From: Lysobacteraceae bacterium UBA6001
GTDB lineage: Bacteria > Pseudomonadota > Gammaproteobacteria > Xanthomonadales > Xanthomonadaceae
Reading direction: 5' to 3'
Assembly (NCBI GenBank): GCA_002429615.1
Contig: DJAN01000083.1
Span: 1 to 23,175, forward strand
DNA length: 23,175 nt
Shown here: positions 8,134-16,387 of the stretch, piece by piece
How positions within the stretch are numbered: the stretch's first letter is position 1
Layout: each line of letters opens with the position of its first letter
Made by a program: the position numbers and the translations under genes
Notes under the pieces: generated by a model
The model's input: only the letters and a program-made list of their open reading frames with translations
Databases searched by the model: none
Told to the model about the DNA's origin: nothing

Positions 8134-8304
8134 ACGCGAAGACGGCATTTGCCTGTCTGGCATGCGGCCGACTAGAACATGACCGGTCCGCGCATTGCAT
8201 GCCGCAGCGCAGCATTTCTGATCCCAGCAGTCGGCGCCCCTTGCATATCAATGACTTGAGGAGACAACGGCTATATGACGCGAAGGTCGGCGGCGGCTTG
8301 CCCT

Positions 8305-8643
8305 TCAGATCCGCGCGATGGCCCAGGTGATGATGCCGGTGGCGATGGTGCTCATCACCAGGCCCAGCAGGAACAACGCGTCCGCCACATGCTCCAGCTG
8401 CTGGTTGCGCCGCTTGCGCTTGGTGCGCATCGCCCAGTACGCGCTCAGGCAGGCGAGCAGATAGACCATCGCATTCACGCTGAGCAGGTCGTCGGCGATG
8501 GTGTCCACGTTGCGCATCACCACGACCACGTGCAGCACGCCGACCACGGTCATGCACACGCCCAGCATTGCGGCCGAGGTGGCGAAGATATGGACGCAGA
8601 TGTCCTCGTCCAGGTCAGTGCGCTTCTGGTTGGCGGTGTTCAT
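8305..8643 (-). CDS. Small three-helix membrane protein of unknown function
   Basis: The 112-residue protein has three strongly hydrophobic segments (about residues 17-43, 57-72 and 89-110). A short acidic N-terminus (QKRTDLDEDICVH) and a basic loop (RTKRKRRNQQ) between helices 2 and 3 suggest the loop faces the cytoplasm. I do not recognise the family. It lies 75 bp after the stop of the hybrid histidine kinase on the same strand, so it may be the last gene of that transcript; a functional link is unproven. It resembles no toxin, holin or transporter that I can name. Confidence 0.7.
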   Translation of the reverse strand: MNTANQKRTDLDEDICVHIFATSAAMLGVCMTVVGVLHVVVVMRNVDTIADDLLSVNAMVYLLACLSAYWAMRTKRKRRNQQLEHVADALFLLGLVMSTIATGIITWAIARI

Positions 8644-8718
8644 CTCGGCGACTCGCTCGGGGGCATCAAGGAAACGACCACACGCAACGCCCGCGGTTCC
8701 CCTCGACGCGACGGCCGC

Positions 8719-11700
8719 TCAGTCGCCGGCGGCCTGCGCCGCCATCGGGCGCCCCACCGCGGCAGGACCACGCCGGCTCGCCAGCGACTCGATCAGCTCG
8801 ACCAGGCCCAGCGGCTCCAGCGGCTTGCCCATGTGACCGTCGAAGCCGGCCTTCATCGCCCGCTCCCGGTCCTCCTCGCGCACGTAGGCGGTGAGCGCGA
8901 TGGCAGGAATCCGCGGCTGCCGCACCTGGCCGCCACTGCGGACGGCCTGGATCAGGTCGTAGCCGTCGCGACCGGGCATGGCGATGTCGCTGATCAGGGC
9001 ATCGAACGTGTGCTGGCGCATCAGCTGCTCAGCGGCATCGGCCGAGCCGGCCGGCGTCACCTGGGCGCCCGCATGACGCAGGAAATGCTCGGCGGCGTCA
9101 CGCGAATCGTCGTCGTCGTCGACCAGCAGCAGATGCACCCCGCCCAGCCGGCCGGCCATCGCCTGTGGCAGCGGACCGACCTTGCCATTGGCCGGATCCT
9201 GCGCACGCGGCGCACTCACGCCGTGCTGGTACGGCAACACCAGCGAGAACGTGGCGCCCTGCCCATGTCCGCCACTGGTAGCGCCCAGCCATCCCCCATG
9301 CAGGTCGATCAGCTGGCGCGAGATCGACAGCCCCAGCCCCAGTCCGCCGACGCGTCGCGTGGTGCTGGCGTCGGCCTGGCGGAAGCGGTCGAATACGTGC
9401 GGCAGGAAGTCCGGGGCGATGCCCACGCCGGTATCGTGCACCGACAGCCGCAGGTGGTCTGGTGCGGCCGCCATCTCCAGCTCGACGCGGCCGCCGGAAG
9501 GGGTGAACTTGATCGCGTTGCCGAGCAGGTTCACCAGCACCTGCTGCAGACGACCGGCATCGCCGAAGAACGGCGTCGAGCCGTCTTCCAGGCCACGCAC
9601 GCGCAGGTCGACCTGCTTGGTCGCCGCGGTGGGCCGCATCAGGTCGATGGTGCTGCGCGCCAGCCCGCCGATGTCGAAGTGTTCGGGTTGCAGCCTTACC
9701 TTGCCGGACAGGATCGCGCTCATGTCGAGCAGGTCGTCGATGATCTGCGCCTGCGAGCGCGCGCTGCGTTCGATGATGACCAGGCCCTTGCCGATGTTCT
9801 CCGGCGCGAAGGCATCGGTCTGCATCAGCCGCGACCAGCCGAGGATGGCGTTCAACGGCGTGCGCAGCTCGTGGCTGAGCGTGGCGAGGAAGTCGTCCTT
9901 GATCCGGCTGGCGGTCTCGGCATCGTTGCGGGCGTCCTTCTCGGCCTGCAACGAAGCCTTCAGCTGCGCGTCGATGCGGTTGCGCTCGATGACGATGCCG
10001 GCCAGATGCGAGGCCGAGCGCGCCATCGCCTGCTCGTGTAGCGTGGGCTGGTATGGCGTCCGGTAGTACATCGCCAGGGTGCCCAGCACCACGCCGTTGC
10101 TGCCCAGGATCGGGGTGACGTAGCAGGCGGCAATGCCCATCGCCAGCGCGTGCGTGCGGTGCTCGCCCCAGCTGAGGTCGGCGGCGATGTCCTCGCAGAT
10201 GATCTGGTGCGCGGAGAATGCCGCGCGTCCACACGGCGTGCCTTCCAATGCGATAGCCAGGGTGTCGAAGCGCGCCGCGTATTCCAGCGGCAGGCTGGGC
10301 GCGGCGGCGCAACGCAGCAGGGTCTGCTCGGGATTGGCGAGCAGGATCGAACAGCGCAACGCGCGTTCGCCGCGCGCCTCCACGCTCAGGGCGATCGAAT
10401 CGAGCACGATCGCCAAGGGCGCGCCGGTGGTGATCAACCCGAGGATCGAGCGCTCGGACGCGGTAGCGTCCTCGATGCGCTTGCGCTCGGAAATGTCCAT
10501 CAGCGAGCCGATATGGCCGATGAAGCTGCCGTCGATGCCGAACTGCGCGGTCGCGGTATCCATGCACCAGCGATATTCGCCATCGTGGCGACGCACGCGG
10601 TATTCGGCACTGAAGGCACGACGCTCATCCAATGCCTGCAGGAAGCCGTGGCGCACCCGCGCCAGGTCGTCCGGATGCACGACCTCCCACCATCCGCGGG
10701 GAATCGCCTCTTCCGGCGCCTGCCCGGTGAATTCGGTCCAACGCGGATTCCAGTACACGCAGTTGCCCTGCGCATCGGACATCCAGATCATTGCCGGCAC
10801 GGTTTCGCAGAGCTTGCGGAAGCGCGCCTCGCTCTCCGTGAGCCGGTCCTCGAAGCCGCGCCGGTCGTGGATGTCGGTATAGGTGCCCACCCACTGGCTG
10901 ATCCGCCCATCTTCCTCGCGGACCGGCAGCGCTCGCGCCAGGTGCCAGCGATACTGGCCATCGTAGCGGCGCAGCTCGCATTCGATTTCGAAGCCATCGC
11001 CGTCGACCAGCGCCTGCTCCCATGCCTGCGCGGCGCGGCGCAGGCCGACGTCGGTATGCGCGGTATCCCAGCCGCCGCGCGCGTCGGCATTCGGGTCGCA
11101 ACCGGTGTACTCGTGCCAGCGGCTGTTGAAGAAACGCGCCACGCCCTGGGTATCGGCGATGAAGATGATCTGCGGCAAGGCGTCGGCCAGGCGGCGCAGC
11201 CGCGCCTCGTTGGCGGCGAGCTGGCGCTGCGCCTTGCCGCGCTGCAGGGACTCCCAGCAGCGCGCCACCACCAGCCGCACCAGTTCGATCTCATGTTCGG
11301 ACCAATGCCGCGGCGCGGACTGATGCACGCCCATCGCCGCGACCAGCTGCCCGTTCTTGTGCAGCGGCACTGCCAGCGAGGCGCGGATGCCGTGATTGCG
11401 ATAGCCCTCGATGAAGTAAGGCGGCGCATCCAGGTCTTCGGTGTCGTGCACCACCCAGGGCCGATTCTCGAGCAGGGCTTCGAAGAAGCCCTCGGCGATG
11501 CCGCCCAGCGAGAATTCGCCGCGCAGGCTGGGCAGTCCTTCCACATGGTCGCTGAGCACGCGCATGGTGCTGCGCTCCATGTCGATCAACCCGTAGCCAG
11601 CACGATTGGCCTGCAGGTGCTGGCACAACAGCCGCACGCTGGTGTCGAGGATCTGCTGCGGCTCGGACAGCTCCATCAACGCGTCTTCCAACGCGAGCAG

Positions 11701-12534
11701 GAAGCGGTTGCGCTCCTCGGCGCGGCGCTGCTGGGTGACGTCGATCCCGTGGACGAGGATCGCATCCACCTCACCGGTGTCGTCCCGCATGGGCTGGTAG
11801 ACGAAATCCAGCACCGACTCGTACGGCTCCGGTTCGAACGGGCGCTCCACCACCAGGCGGATCGCCTGGCCAAGGAAAGGCTGGCCGCTCAGGCGCACCT
11901 GATCCAGGAGGGTGAGCACGCCCTGCGCCGCCACCTCGGGGATCGCGACGCGCAGCGGCAGGTCGATGATCTGCCGCTCGCCGATCAGCTGCTTCATGCG
12001 CTGGTTGGCGCTCTCGATCAGATAGTCCGGCCCACGCAGCACCGCCAGGAACGCCGGCGACTCCTCGAAGGCCGCCACCAGGTGCGGGGTTCGGGCGGGC
12101 CGCTCGCGCACGCACAGCACGCCGGCCATGCCCGCGGTATCGAACAACGGGCTGCACGACCAGGCACGCGCCGCCTCTAGCGACGGTGCCACCGGCAGGC
12201 CGGCCACCAAGGCAGGCTCCCGCGCGGCGACGGCCGCCACCAGTTCCGCCTGCAGCGGCGCGTCCAGTTCCGCCAGTGGCAATCCGAATGCTGCCGGGTG
12301 CAACGCGCCGAGCAATGCCGCTCCGGCTTCGTTGTAGATGCAGTTGAGGGATGGGCCCCACAGCAGCAGTGCGGGCGAGGCGCTGTTGAGACAAAGCGAT
12401 AGCGCGCTGCGCAGCGAAGGCTCCCACTGCGCGGGATCTCCCCACGCGGCAGCCAACCTTGGCGATTGCGCCAACCATTGCTGGCAGGCAGCTGCGGCGA
12501 TTCCGGCCTGCATGACCGGTGCTGTCGACTCCAT
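8719..12534 (-). CDS. Soluble multi-sensor hybrid histidine kinase (PAS-GAF-PAS-PAS-GAF-HisKA-HATPase-REC)
   Basis: The 1271-residue protein has no obvious membrane segment, so it should sense cytoplasmic signals. Reading order: a degenerate PAS-like N-terminus (about 40-145), PAS (155-270), GAF (285-430), PAS with PAC (445-560), PAS with PAC (570-690), GAF (700-850), a coiled linker, HisKA with the H-box ATLSHELRTPLN (His888), HATPase with N-box LLGNAIKFT (Asn1006), DTGVGIA, FDRFRQAD and GGLGLGLSI, then a receiver domain with DDDDD (1139-1143), phospho-acceptor Asp1183, Thr1215 and Lys1237. All catalytic residues are present. GGGGAG precedes the ATG at 12534. A single-domain response regulator lies 53 bp upstream on the same strand and is probably its partner. 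Neither GAF domain shows a plain phytochrome chromophore motif. The signal is unknown. Confidence 0.93.
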   Translation of the reverse strand: MESTAPVMQAGIAAAACQQWLAQSPRLAAAWGDPAQWEPSLRSALSLCLNSASPALLLWGPSLNCIYNEAGAALLGALHPAAFGLPLAELDAPLQAELVAAVAAREPALVAGLPVAPSLEAARAWSCSPLFDTAGMAGVLCVRERPARTPHLVAAFEESPAFLAVLRGPDYLIESANQRMKQLIGERQIIDLPLRVAIPEVAAQGVLTLLDQVRLSGQPFLGQAIRLVVERPFEPEPYESVLDFVYQPMRDDTGEVDAILVHGIDVTQQRRAEERNRFLLALEDALMELSEPQQILDTSVRLLCQHLQANRAGYGLIDMERSTMRVLSDHVEGLPSLRGEFSLGGIAEGFFEALLENRPWVVHDTEDLDAPPYFIEGYRNHGIRASLAVPLHKNGQLVAAMGVHQSAPRHWSEHEIELVRLVVARCWESLQRGKAQRQLAANEARLRRLADALPQIIFIADTQGVARFFNSRWHEYTGCDPNADARGGWDTAHTDVGLRRAAQAWEQALVDGDGFEIECELRRYDGQYRWHLARALPVREEDGRISQWVGTYTDIHDRRGFEDRLTESEARFRKLCETVPAMIWMSDAQGNCVYWNPRWTEFTGQAPEEAIPRGWWEVVHPDDLARVRHGFLQALDERRAFSAEYRVRRHDGEYRWCMDTATAQFGIDGSFIGHIGSLMDISERKRIEDATASERSILGLITTGAPLAIVLDSIALSVEARGERALRCSILLANPEQTLLRCAAAPSLPLEYAARFDTLAIALEGTPCGRAAFSAHQIICEDIAADLSWGEHRTHALAMGIAACYVTPILGSNGVVLGTLAMYYRTPYQPTLHEQAMARSASHLAGIVIERNRIDAQLKASLQAEKDARNDAETASRIKDDFLATLSHELRTPLNAILGWSRLMQTDAFAPENIGKGLVIIERSARSQAQIIDDLLDMSAILSGKVRLQPEHFDIGGLARSTIDLMRPTAATKQVDLRVRGLEDGSTPFFGDAGRLQQVLVNLLGNAIKFTPSGGRVELEMAAAPDHLRLSVHDTGVGIAPDFLPHVFDRFRQADASTTRRVGGLGLGLSISRQLIDLHGGWLGATSGGHGQGATFSLVLPYQHGVSAPRAQDPANGKVGPLPQAMAGRLGGVHLLLVDDDDDSRDAAEHFLRHAGAQVTPAGSADAAEQLMRQHTFDALISDIAMPGRDGYDLIQAVRSGGQVRQPRIPAIALTAYVREEDRERAMKAGFDGHMGKPLEPLGLVELIESLASRRGPAAVGRPMAAQAAGD

Positions 12535-12587
12535 GCGGCTCCCCAGTCGCGACCCAGGAACGGCCCCACAATAACCCAGTGCGCGGC

Positions 12588-12965
12588 CTACTGCCCGGCC
12601 GCGATCTCCTGCGCCTGGCGCAACGAACGCACCAGATCCTCGGCGAGATACGGCTTGGTCAGCAGCACGCCGCGCTCGAATGCGGGCGGCAGCAGGCCGG
12701 TGACCTGGCCGGTGGCCACCACGAACGGCACCCCCAGCGTATTCAGGCGTTCGGCGACCGCTTCACTGGTCTGCCCGCCGCCCAGTCGATAGTCCAGTAC
12801 CGCCAGATCCATGGCTTCCTCCTCCACCTGTCGCAGGGCGGCCTCCACCGTCGCGGCGGGACCGGCCACCGTGGCGCCGGCCTGGGCCAGTTGGAGTTCC
12901 AGCAGCATGGCGTTCATCTCGTCGTTCTCGACCACGAGCACGCGCAGCCCCTGCAATGCCGACAT
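12588..12965 (-). CDS. Single-domain (CheY-like) response regulator
   Basis: The 125-residue protein is one receiver domain with no output domain. The acidic pocket is in VVENDE (Glu13, Asp15), the phospho-acceptor is Asp58 in LAVLDYRLGGG, and the conserved Thr85 (VVATG) and Lys104 (LLTKPY) are present. The ATG at 12965 was chosen over an upstream in-frame start at 13031 because AGGGAGAAGG sits just before it and the domain starts there. It precedes the hybrid kinase gene by 53 bp on the same strand, so the two are probably co-transcribed. It may be a phosphorelay partner or a phosphate sink for the kinase. The sequence is of the kind often found next to PAS/GAF kinases in proteobacteria; the output is unknown. 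Confidence 0.9.
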   Translation of the reverse strand: MSALQGLRVLVVENDEMNAMLLELQLAQAGATVAGPAATVEAALRQVEEEAMDLAVLDYRLGGGQTSEAVAERLNTLGVPFVVATGQVTGLLPPAFERGVLLTKPYLAEDLVRSLRQAQEIAAGQ

Positions 12966-13078
12966 TGCCTTCTCCCTGAAGCGAGCCCTGAGTATAGCGG
13001 CAGCGCCTTGTCCTACAGCGTTCCGGGACAATGGCCAGGACAGCCGGACCCTGGCTGCATTTCCCCCGGCCGCTCGGC

Positions 13079-13084
13079 TATACT
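13079..13084 (+). promoter_or_regulatory. Likely -10 element of the tRNA-Leu promoter
   Basis: TATACT lies 10 bp before the tRNA 5' end and is followed by a GC-rich stretch (TCGCGGCCGCG), as is usual at stable-RNA promoters under stringent control. I see no good -35 element at the usual distance. Confidence 0.45.
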
Positions 13085-13094
13085 TCGCGGCCGC

Positions 13095-13181
13095 GCCGAA
13101 GTGGCGGAATCGGTAGACGCAGCGGACTCAAAATCCGCCGCCCTTAAAAGCGTGTGGGTTCGAGTCCCACCTTCGGCACCA
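13095..13181 (+). tRNA. tRNA-Leu, anticodon CAA
   Basis: The 87-nt gene has a 7-bp acceptor stem (GCCGAAG with CTTCGGC), a D-arm containing GGCGGAATCGGTAGACGC, an anticodon stem GCGGA/TCCGC with loop CTCAAAA giving anticodon CAA (reads UUG), a long variable arm as in class II tRNAs, a T-arm with GTTCGAGTC, discriminator A and an encoded CCA at 13179-13181. A terminator follows directly, so it is probably a single-tRNA transcript. Confidence 0.97.
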
Positions 13182-13188
13182 AACACTC

Positions 13189-13222
13189 AAAGGCCTGGCT
13201 GCGAAGCCGGGCTTTTGTTTTT
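13189..13222 (+). terminator. Rho-independent terminator of tRNA-Leu
   Basis: An 11-bp stem (AAGGCCTGGCT with AGCCGGGCTTT, including two G-T wobbles) closes a GCGA tetraloop and runs into TTTTGTTTTT. It lies 8 bp after the tRNA CCA end. The convergent sulfatase gene ends 27 bp further on. Confidence 0.85.
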
Positions 13223-13248
13223 CGGCATCCCCCGCCCCACCGCGGCAC

Positions 13249-15552
13249 CTATTTGCCGGGAAACACCTCCACGTCCACCTGCGCGATCCGGCCGCTGAAG
13301 CGGAACGGCAGCCGGTACGTCCAGTCCACGGCCGAGCCGTTGTCCATGCCGATATCCAGGCCTTCGCCGATCGAGAACTGGATGGGGATCGTGCGCTCCA
13401 GCCGCCCCTGCGCGACCTGCTTGCCATCCACCCGCAGGGTCACCGTGCCACCCTTCCCCATCCCGCCGCCGTCATAGGCGAAGTCCACCTCCAGCGTGGC
13501 CTTGCCCTTGGGAACGGCGGTATCAGCGACGAAGGTCGGGCGTTCGGCGCCCAGGAAGTTGTAGACGAAGGTCGGCTTGCCCGCACGCAGGTACAGGCCG
13601 TAGCCGCCCTCCGAGCCGCCCTGGGTGATGACCATGCCTTCGGCCTGGTCGTCGGGCACCTCGATCTGCGCGGTGATCTTCCAAGACTTGTTGAGCATCG
13701 GCAGGCAGGCCGCGTCCGGCAGCGCGAGCATGCCTTCGTAGTAGGTCACCCGGGTGCGCTTTCCAACCAGATTCGGCCTGCCCATCGCTTCGCCATTCAT
13801 GCGGATGGTGCCGCGCCAGTCCAATGGCAGCACGCTGTACTTGGAGGCCTCGGCCCACCAGAGATCCTGCAGCTCGCGCAGTTTTTCCGGATGCTCGGCG
13901 GCCACGTCATGCGCCTGCGAGAAATCGCCGTCCAGCTTGTACAACTCCCACACCTGCCTGTCCGGCGACCAGTCTTCCGGCCGCGTCGGCAGCCATGGCG
14001 CGAACGAAGGCGCCGAAGCCATCCAGCCATCGTGGTACAGGCCGCGGTTGCAGGCCAGTTCGAAGTACTGCGTGCGACGTCGGCTGGGCGCCTGTGCATC
14101 CTCGAAGGTAAAAGCGAAACTGATGCCTTCGACATCCTTCTGCGGCACGCCGTCGAGTTCACGCGGCGCGGTGATCCCGCAGGCTTCGTAGAGCGTGGGC
14201 ACGATGTCGATCACGTGCAGGAACTGTTCGCGCAGCGCGCCCTTGTCCTTGATGCGCTGCGGCCAGCTGATGATCATCGGGTTACGGGTGCCGCCAAAAT
14301 GGCTGGCCACCTGCTTCGTCCACTGGAACGGCGTGTTCATCGCATGCGCCCAGGACGAAGGGAAATGATTGAAGTGCTTCGGTCCGCCGAGCTCGTCGAT
14401 GACCTTGAGGTTGTCCTGCCACTTCTCCGGAAAGCCGTTGAAGAACAGGTTCTCGTTGAGCGAGCCTTCCAGCCCGCCTTCGGCGCTGGAGCCGTTGTCA
14501 CCGGCGATATAGATGATGATGGTGTTGTCGGCATCCGGCAGCGCCTTGACCGCATCGATCACCCGCCCCATCGCCACATCGACCTGGGCGCCGTATGCGG
14601 CAAAGACTTCCATCATCCGTGCATACAGCCGCTTCTGATCCGGCGCCAGGCCTTCCCAGGCCGGCAGACCGGCCGAGCGCGCGGTCAGGTCGGTCTCCGC
14701 CGGCACCACGCCCAGCTTCTTCTGGCGCTCCAGGGTCTGTTCGCGATAGGCGTCCCAGCCCATGTCGAACTGTCCCTCGAACTGCTCGATCCATGACGCT
14801 GGCGCCTGGTGCGGCGCATGCGTGGCACCCGGTGCGACATACAGGAAATACGGGCGATCCGGCGCGATGCTCTTCACCTTGCGCACCCAGGCAATGGCTT
14901 TGTCGGCCAGGTCCTCGGTGAGGTGGTACTCCGGGTCCTCGGAGGCCGGCACCAGATCGCGGTTCTCGAACAGCAGCGGATTCCAATGGTTCATGTCGCC
15001 GGCATTGAACCCGTAGAAATAGTCGAACCCCAGCCCATTGGCCCAGCGGTCATACGGGCCGGCGGCGCTGAGTTCCCAGGTCGGCGTGTTGTGGTTCTTG
15101 CCGATCCACGCGGTCATGTAGCCGTTCTGGCGCAACACCTCGCCGATCGTGCCGCAGTTGCGCGGCAGCACGCAGCAATAGCCGTCGTAGCCGGTCGCCA
15201 GTTCGGTGATGCCTGCGAACGACGCCGAATGGTGATTGCGACCGGTGATCAGTGCCGCGCGCGTCGGGCTGCACAAGGCGGTGGTGTGGAAATGGTTGTA
15301 GCGCAGGCCTTCGGCGGCTAGACGGTCCATCGTCGGCGACGGCACGCCACCGCCGAAGGTGCTGAACTGGCCAAAGCCCACGTCGTCCAGCAGGATCAGC
15401 ACGATATTGGGAGCGCCCGGCGGCGCCTGCACCGGCTGCGGGAACTGTGCCGGGTCGGAATCGACGTAGGTGCGCCCGACTTCGCCACGGAAATGGAAGT
15501 CGGGACGGGGGAGAATGTCCGGCGTACCGCTTTTGGGGTTTGCGAGTGCCAT
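13249..15552 (-). CDS. Arylsulfatase-type sulfatase, large form
   Basis: This is a 767-residue type I sulfatase. The maturation motif is CSPTRAALITG, with Cys94 the expected formylglycine and Arg98 conserved. Metal ligands include Asp56/Asp57 (ILLDDVGFG) and Asp352/Asn353 (AGDNGSS); Lys152 and His154 (GKNH) and His245 (THAPH) fit the active site. The C-terminal part (about 640-767) is a beta-rich LamG-like region. The enzyme hydrolyses sulfate esters, probably on aryl or alkyl substrates. No signal peptide is visible, so it should stay in the cytoplasm unless exported otherwise. I start at the ATG at 15552, matching the usual MALAN-type N-terminus; a TTG at 15630 would add 26 residues and no signal peptide. 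A formylglycine-generating enzyme is needed but is not encoded here. It ends convergent to the tRNA terminator. Confidence 0.92.
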   Translation of the reverse strand: MALANPKSGTPDILPRPDFHFRGEVGRTYVDSDPAQFPQPVQAPPGAPNIVLILLDDVGFGQFSTFGGGVPSPTMDRLAAEGLRYNHFHTTALCSPTRAALITGRNHHSASFAGITELATGYDGYCCVLPRNCGTIGEVLRQNGYMTAWIGKNHNTPTWELSAAGPYDRWANGLGFDYFYGFNAGDMNHWNPLLFENRDLVPASEDPEYHLTEDLADKAIAWVRKVKSIAPDRPYFLYVAPGATHAPHQAPASWIEQFEGQFDMGWDAYREQTLERQKKLGVVPAETDLTARSAGLPAWEGLAPDQKRLYARMMEVFAAYGAQVDVAMGRVIDAVKALPDADNTIIIYIAGDNGSSAEGGLEGSLNENLFFNGFPEKWQDNLKVIDELGGPKHFNHFPSSWAHAMNTPFQWTKQVASHFGGTRNPMIISWPQRIKDKGALREQFLHVIDIVPTLYEACGITAPRELDGVPQKDVEGISFAFTFEDAQAPSRRRTQYFELACNRGLYHDGWMASAPSFAPWLPTRPEDWSPDRQVWELYKLDGDFSQAHDVAAEHPEKLRELQDLWWAEASKYSVLPLDWRGTIRMNGEAMGRPNLVGKRTRVTYYEGMLALPDAACLPMLNKSWKITAQIEVPDDQAEGMVITQGGSEGGYGLYLRAGKPTFVYNFLGAERPTFVADTAVPKGKATLEVDFAYDGGGMGKGGTVTLRVDGKQVAQGRLERTIPIQFSIGEGLDIGMDNGSAVDWTYRLPFRFSGRIAQVDVEVFPGK

Positions 15553-15667
15553 GGCACCAATCCAGCCATCAGAAGGAACCCTGAGGGTAGAAGCCGGATC
15601 AGCATCCTGCGTCGGCAAAAGCACTGCCAATGTCTGCGTAGTTCTACTGGCCCCACTCCCTGAAACG

Positions 15668-15720
15668 CCCCCCCTCCACTGAGGGGGAAGCGACGCCTTG
15701 GATGAGGGGCGATCCCCCTT
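15668..15720. repeat. Pair of G/C-run hairpins between hicB and the sulfatase gene
   Basis: One hairpin has arms CCCCCTC (15670-15676) and GAGGGGG (15681-15687) with a CACT loop. The next has AGGGG and CCCCT arms around a short loop in GAGGGGCGATCCCCCTT (about 15704-15720). On the minus strand they follow the hicB stop, so they may act as a terminator, or they may be a REP-like dispersed repeat. The rest of the 176-bp gap shows nothing else. Confidence 0.5.
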
Positions 15721-15728
15721 CCGACAGA

Positions 15729-16115
15729 TCAGCCGATCGCCATGTGCGCGATGTAGCTGGAACGGGATTCGCCGGCCGCCCTCGCCTTGGCATCGAGCCG
15801 CGCCAGAATGCGGCGCGGCAGCGTGATGTTCACCCGTTCGACGGTGTCATCCAGCAGCGCCGGGTCGACCCGGATGTAGCCCACGAGCCAGCCACTGAAA
15901 TCCCCCTTGTCCAGGACCGCCTGCGCGGTCGAGGGACGCGGGATCACCCTGCCCGCATCGAGCGCGGCATCGATCCACGCGGCGGCGGCCTCTTCGACGG
16001 CCAGCATGGCGTCGTCCAGGGTATCGCCGGCCGAGAAGCAGCCCGGGAGATCTGGGACGACCACACCCCAGGCGGTGCTGTCATCGCCAGCTTCGATCAT
16101 GACGGGATAGCGCAT
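15729..16115 (-). CDS. hicB: HicB-family antitoxin
   Basis: The 128-residue protein has the HicB partial RNase-H-like fold at the N-terminus (YPVMIEAGDDSTAWGVVVPDLPGCFSAGDT, residues 3-32) and a ribbon-helix-helix DNA-binding region at the C-terminus (about 93-127, VERVNITLPRRILARLDAKARAAG). HicB binds and inhibits the HicA ribonuclease and represses the operon through its DNA-binding end. The start is fixed by GTAGGAGG just before the ATG at 16115, a strong ribosome site that would give more antitoxin than toxin. It lies 8 bp after the hicA stop. The target operator is probably the palindrome at 16308-16324. It looks complete. Confidence 0.93.
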   Translation of the reverse strand: MRYPVMIEAGDDSTAWGVVVPDLPGCFSAGDTLDDAMLAVEEAAAAWIDAALDAGRVIPRPSTAQAVLDKGDFSGWLVGYIRVDPALLDDTVERVNITLPRRILARLDAKARAAGESRSSYIAHMAIG

Positions 16116-16123
16116 ATTGCCTC

Positions 16124-16306
16124 CTACTTCAGCCCCGAAAGTCTGCGGATTTCGTTCACCAAGCCCTTGCCCAGATCCTTCTTCGGATGTGGCACGGTCA
16201 GGATGTGAGGACGGTACGGATGCACGAAAACGTGGTGGGAACCGCGAATCCGGCTCAGCCTCCATCCCGCGCCCTTCAGCTCCTTGATGAGATCCGCACT
16301 TTTCAC
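16124..16306 (-). CDS. hicA: HicA-family mRNA interferase toxin
   Basis: With the GTG at 16306 the protein is 60 residues, the classic HicA length. It is a small dsRNA-binding-fold ribonuclease that cuts mRNA during translation. The sequence starts MKSADLIKELKGAGW, and His24 in RGSHHVFVHP is the conserved catalytic histidine; LTVPHPKKDLGKGLVNEI is the typical second half. A GTG at 16324 would add six residues (CIIHT region) encoded by the operator palindrome and is unlikely. No Shine-Dalgarno precedes GTG 16306, and the -10 element ends only 7 nt upstream, so the mRNA may be leaderless. hicB follows after 8 bp. The pair may serve in stress response, plasmid-like stabilisation or phage defence; nothing here decides between them. 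Confidence 0.92.
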   Translation of the reverse strand: MKSADLIKELKGAGWRLSRIRGSHHVFVHPYRPHILTVPHPKKDLGKGLVNEIRRLSGLK

Positions 16307-16307
16307 A

Positions 16308-16324
16308 GTGTGTATAATACACAC
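16308..16324. promoter_or_regulatory. Palindromic operator overlapping the hicAB -10 element
   Basis: GTGTGTATAATACACAC is a perfect inverted repeat of two 8-bp arms around one base. On the minus strand it contains TATTAT (16319-16314), which sits 16 bp after a TTGCCC -35-like hexamer (16341-16336). A HicB dimer bound here would block RNA polymerase. Confidence 0.8.
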
Positions 16325-16351
16325 CGACGCTGCGAGGGCAAGCCCGTAATG

Positions 16352-16379
16352 CGACGAAGGGGCCGCAGCCCCTTCGTCG
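16352..16379 (-). terminator. Strong hairpin after tex
   Basis: A perfect 12-bp stem (CGACGAAGGGGC with GCCCCTTCGTCG) closes a 4-nt loop, beginning 8 bp after the tex stop. There is no real T-run after it on the minus strand, so it is an intrinsic-like or mRNA-stabilising hairpin. It insulates hicAB, whose -35 element starts 10 bp further on. Confidence 0.7.
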
Positions 16380-16387
16380 ATACCGCA

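Noticed and set aside
8275..12180. Long plus-strand open frames (8275-10041 and 10150-12180) opposite the hybrid kinase
   Set aside because: The opposite strand encodes complete PAS, GAF, HisKA, HATPase and REC motifs; these frames show none.
16307..16324. Longer HicA start at GTG 16324
   Set aside because: The extra six residues are encoded by the operator palindrome, and the 60-residue form matches the family.
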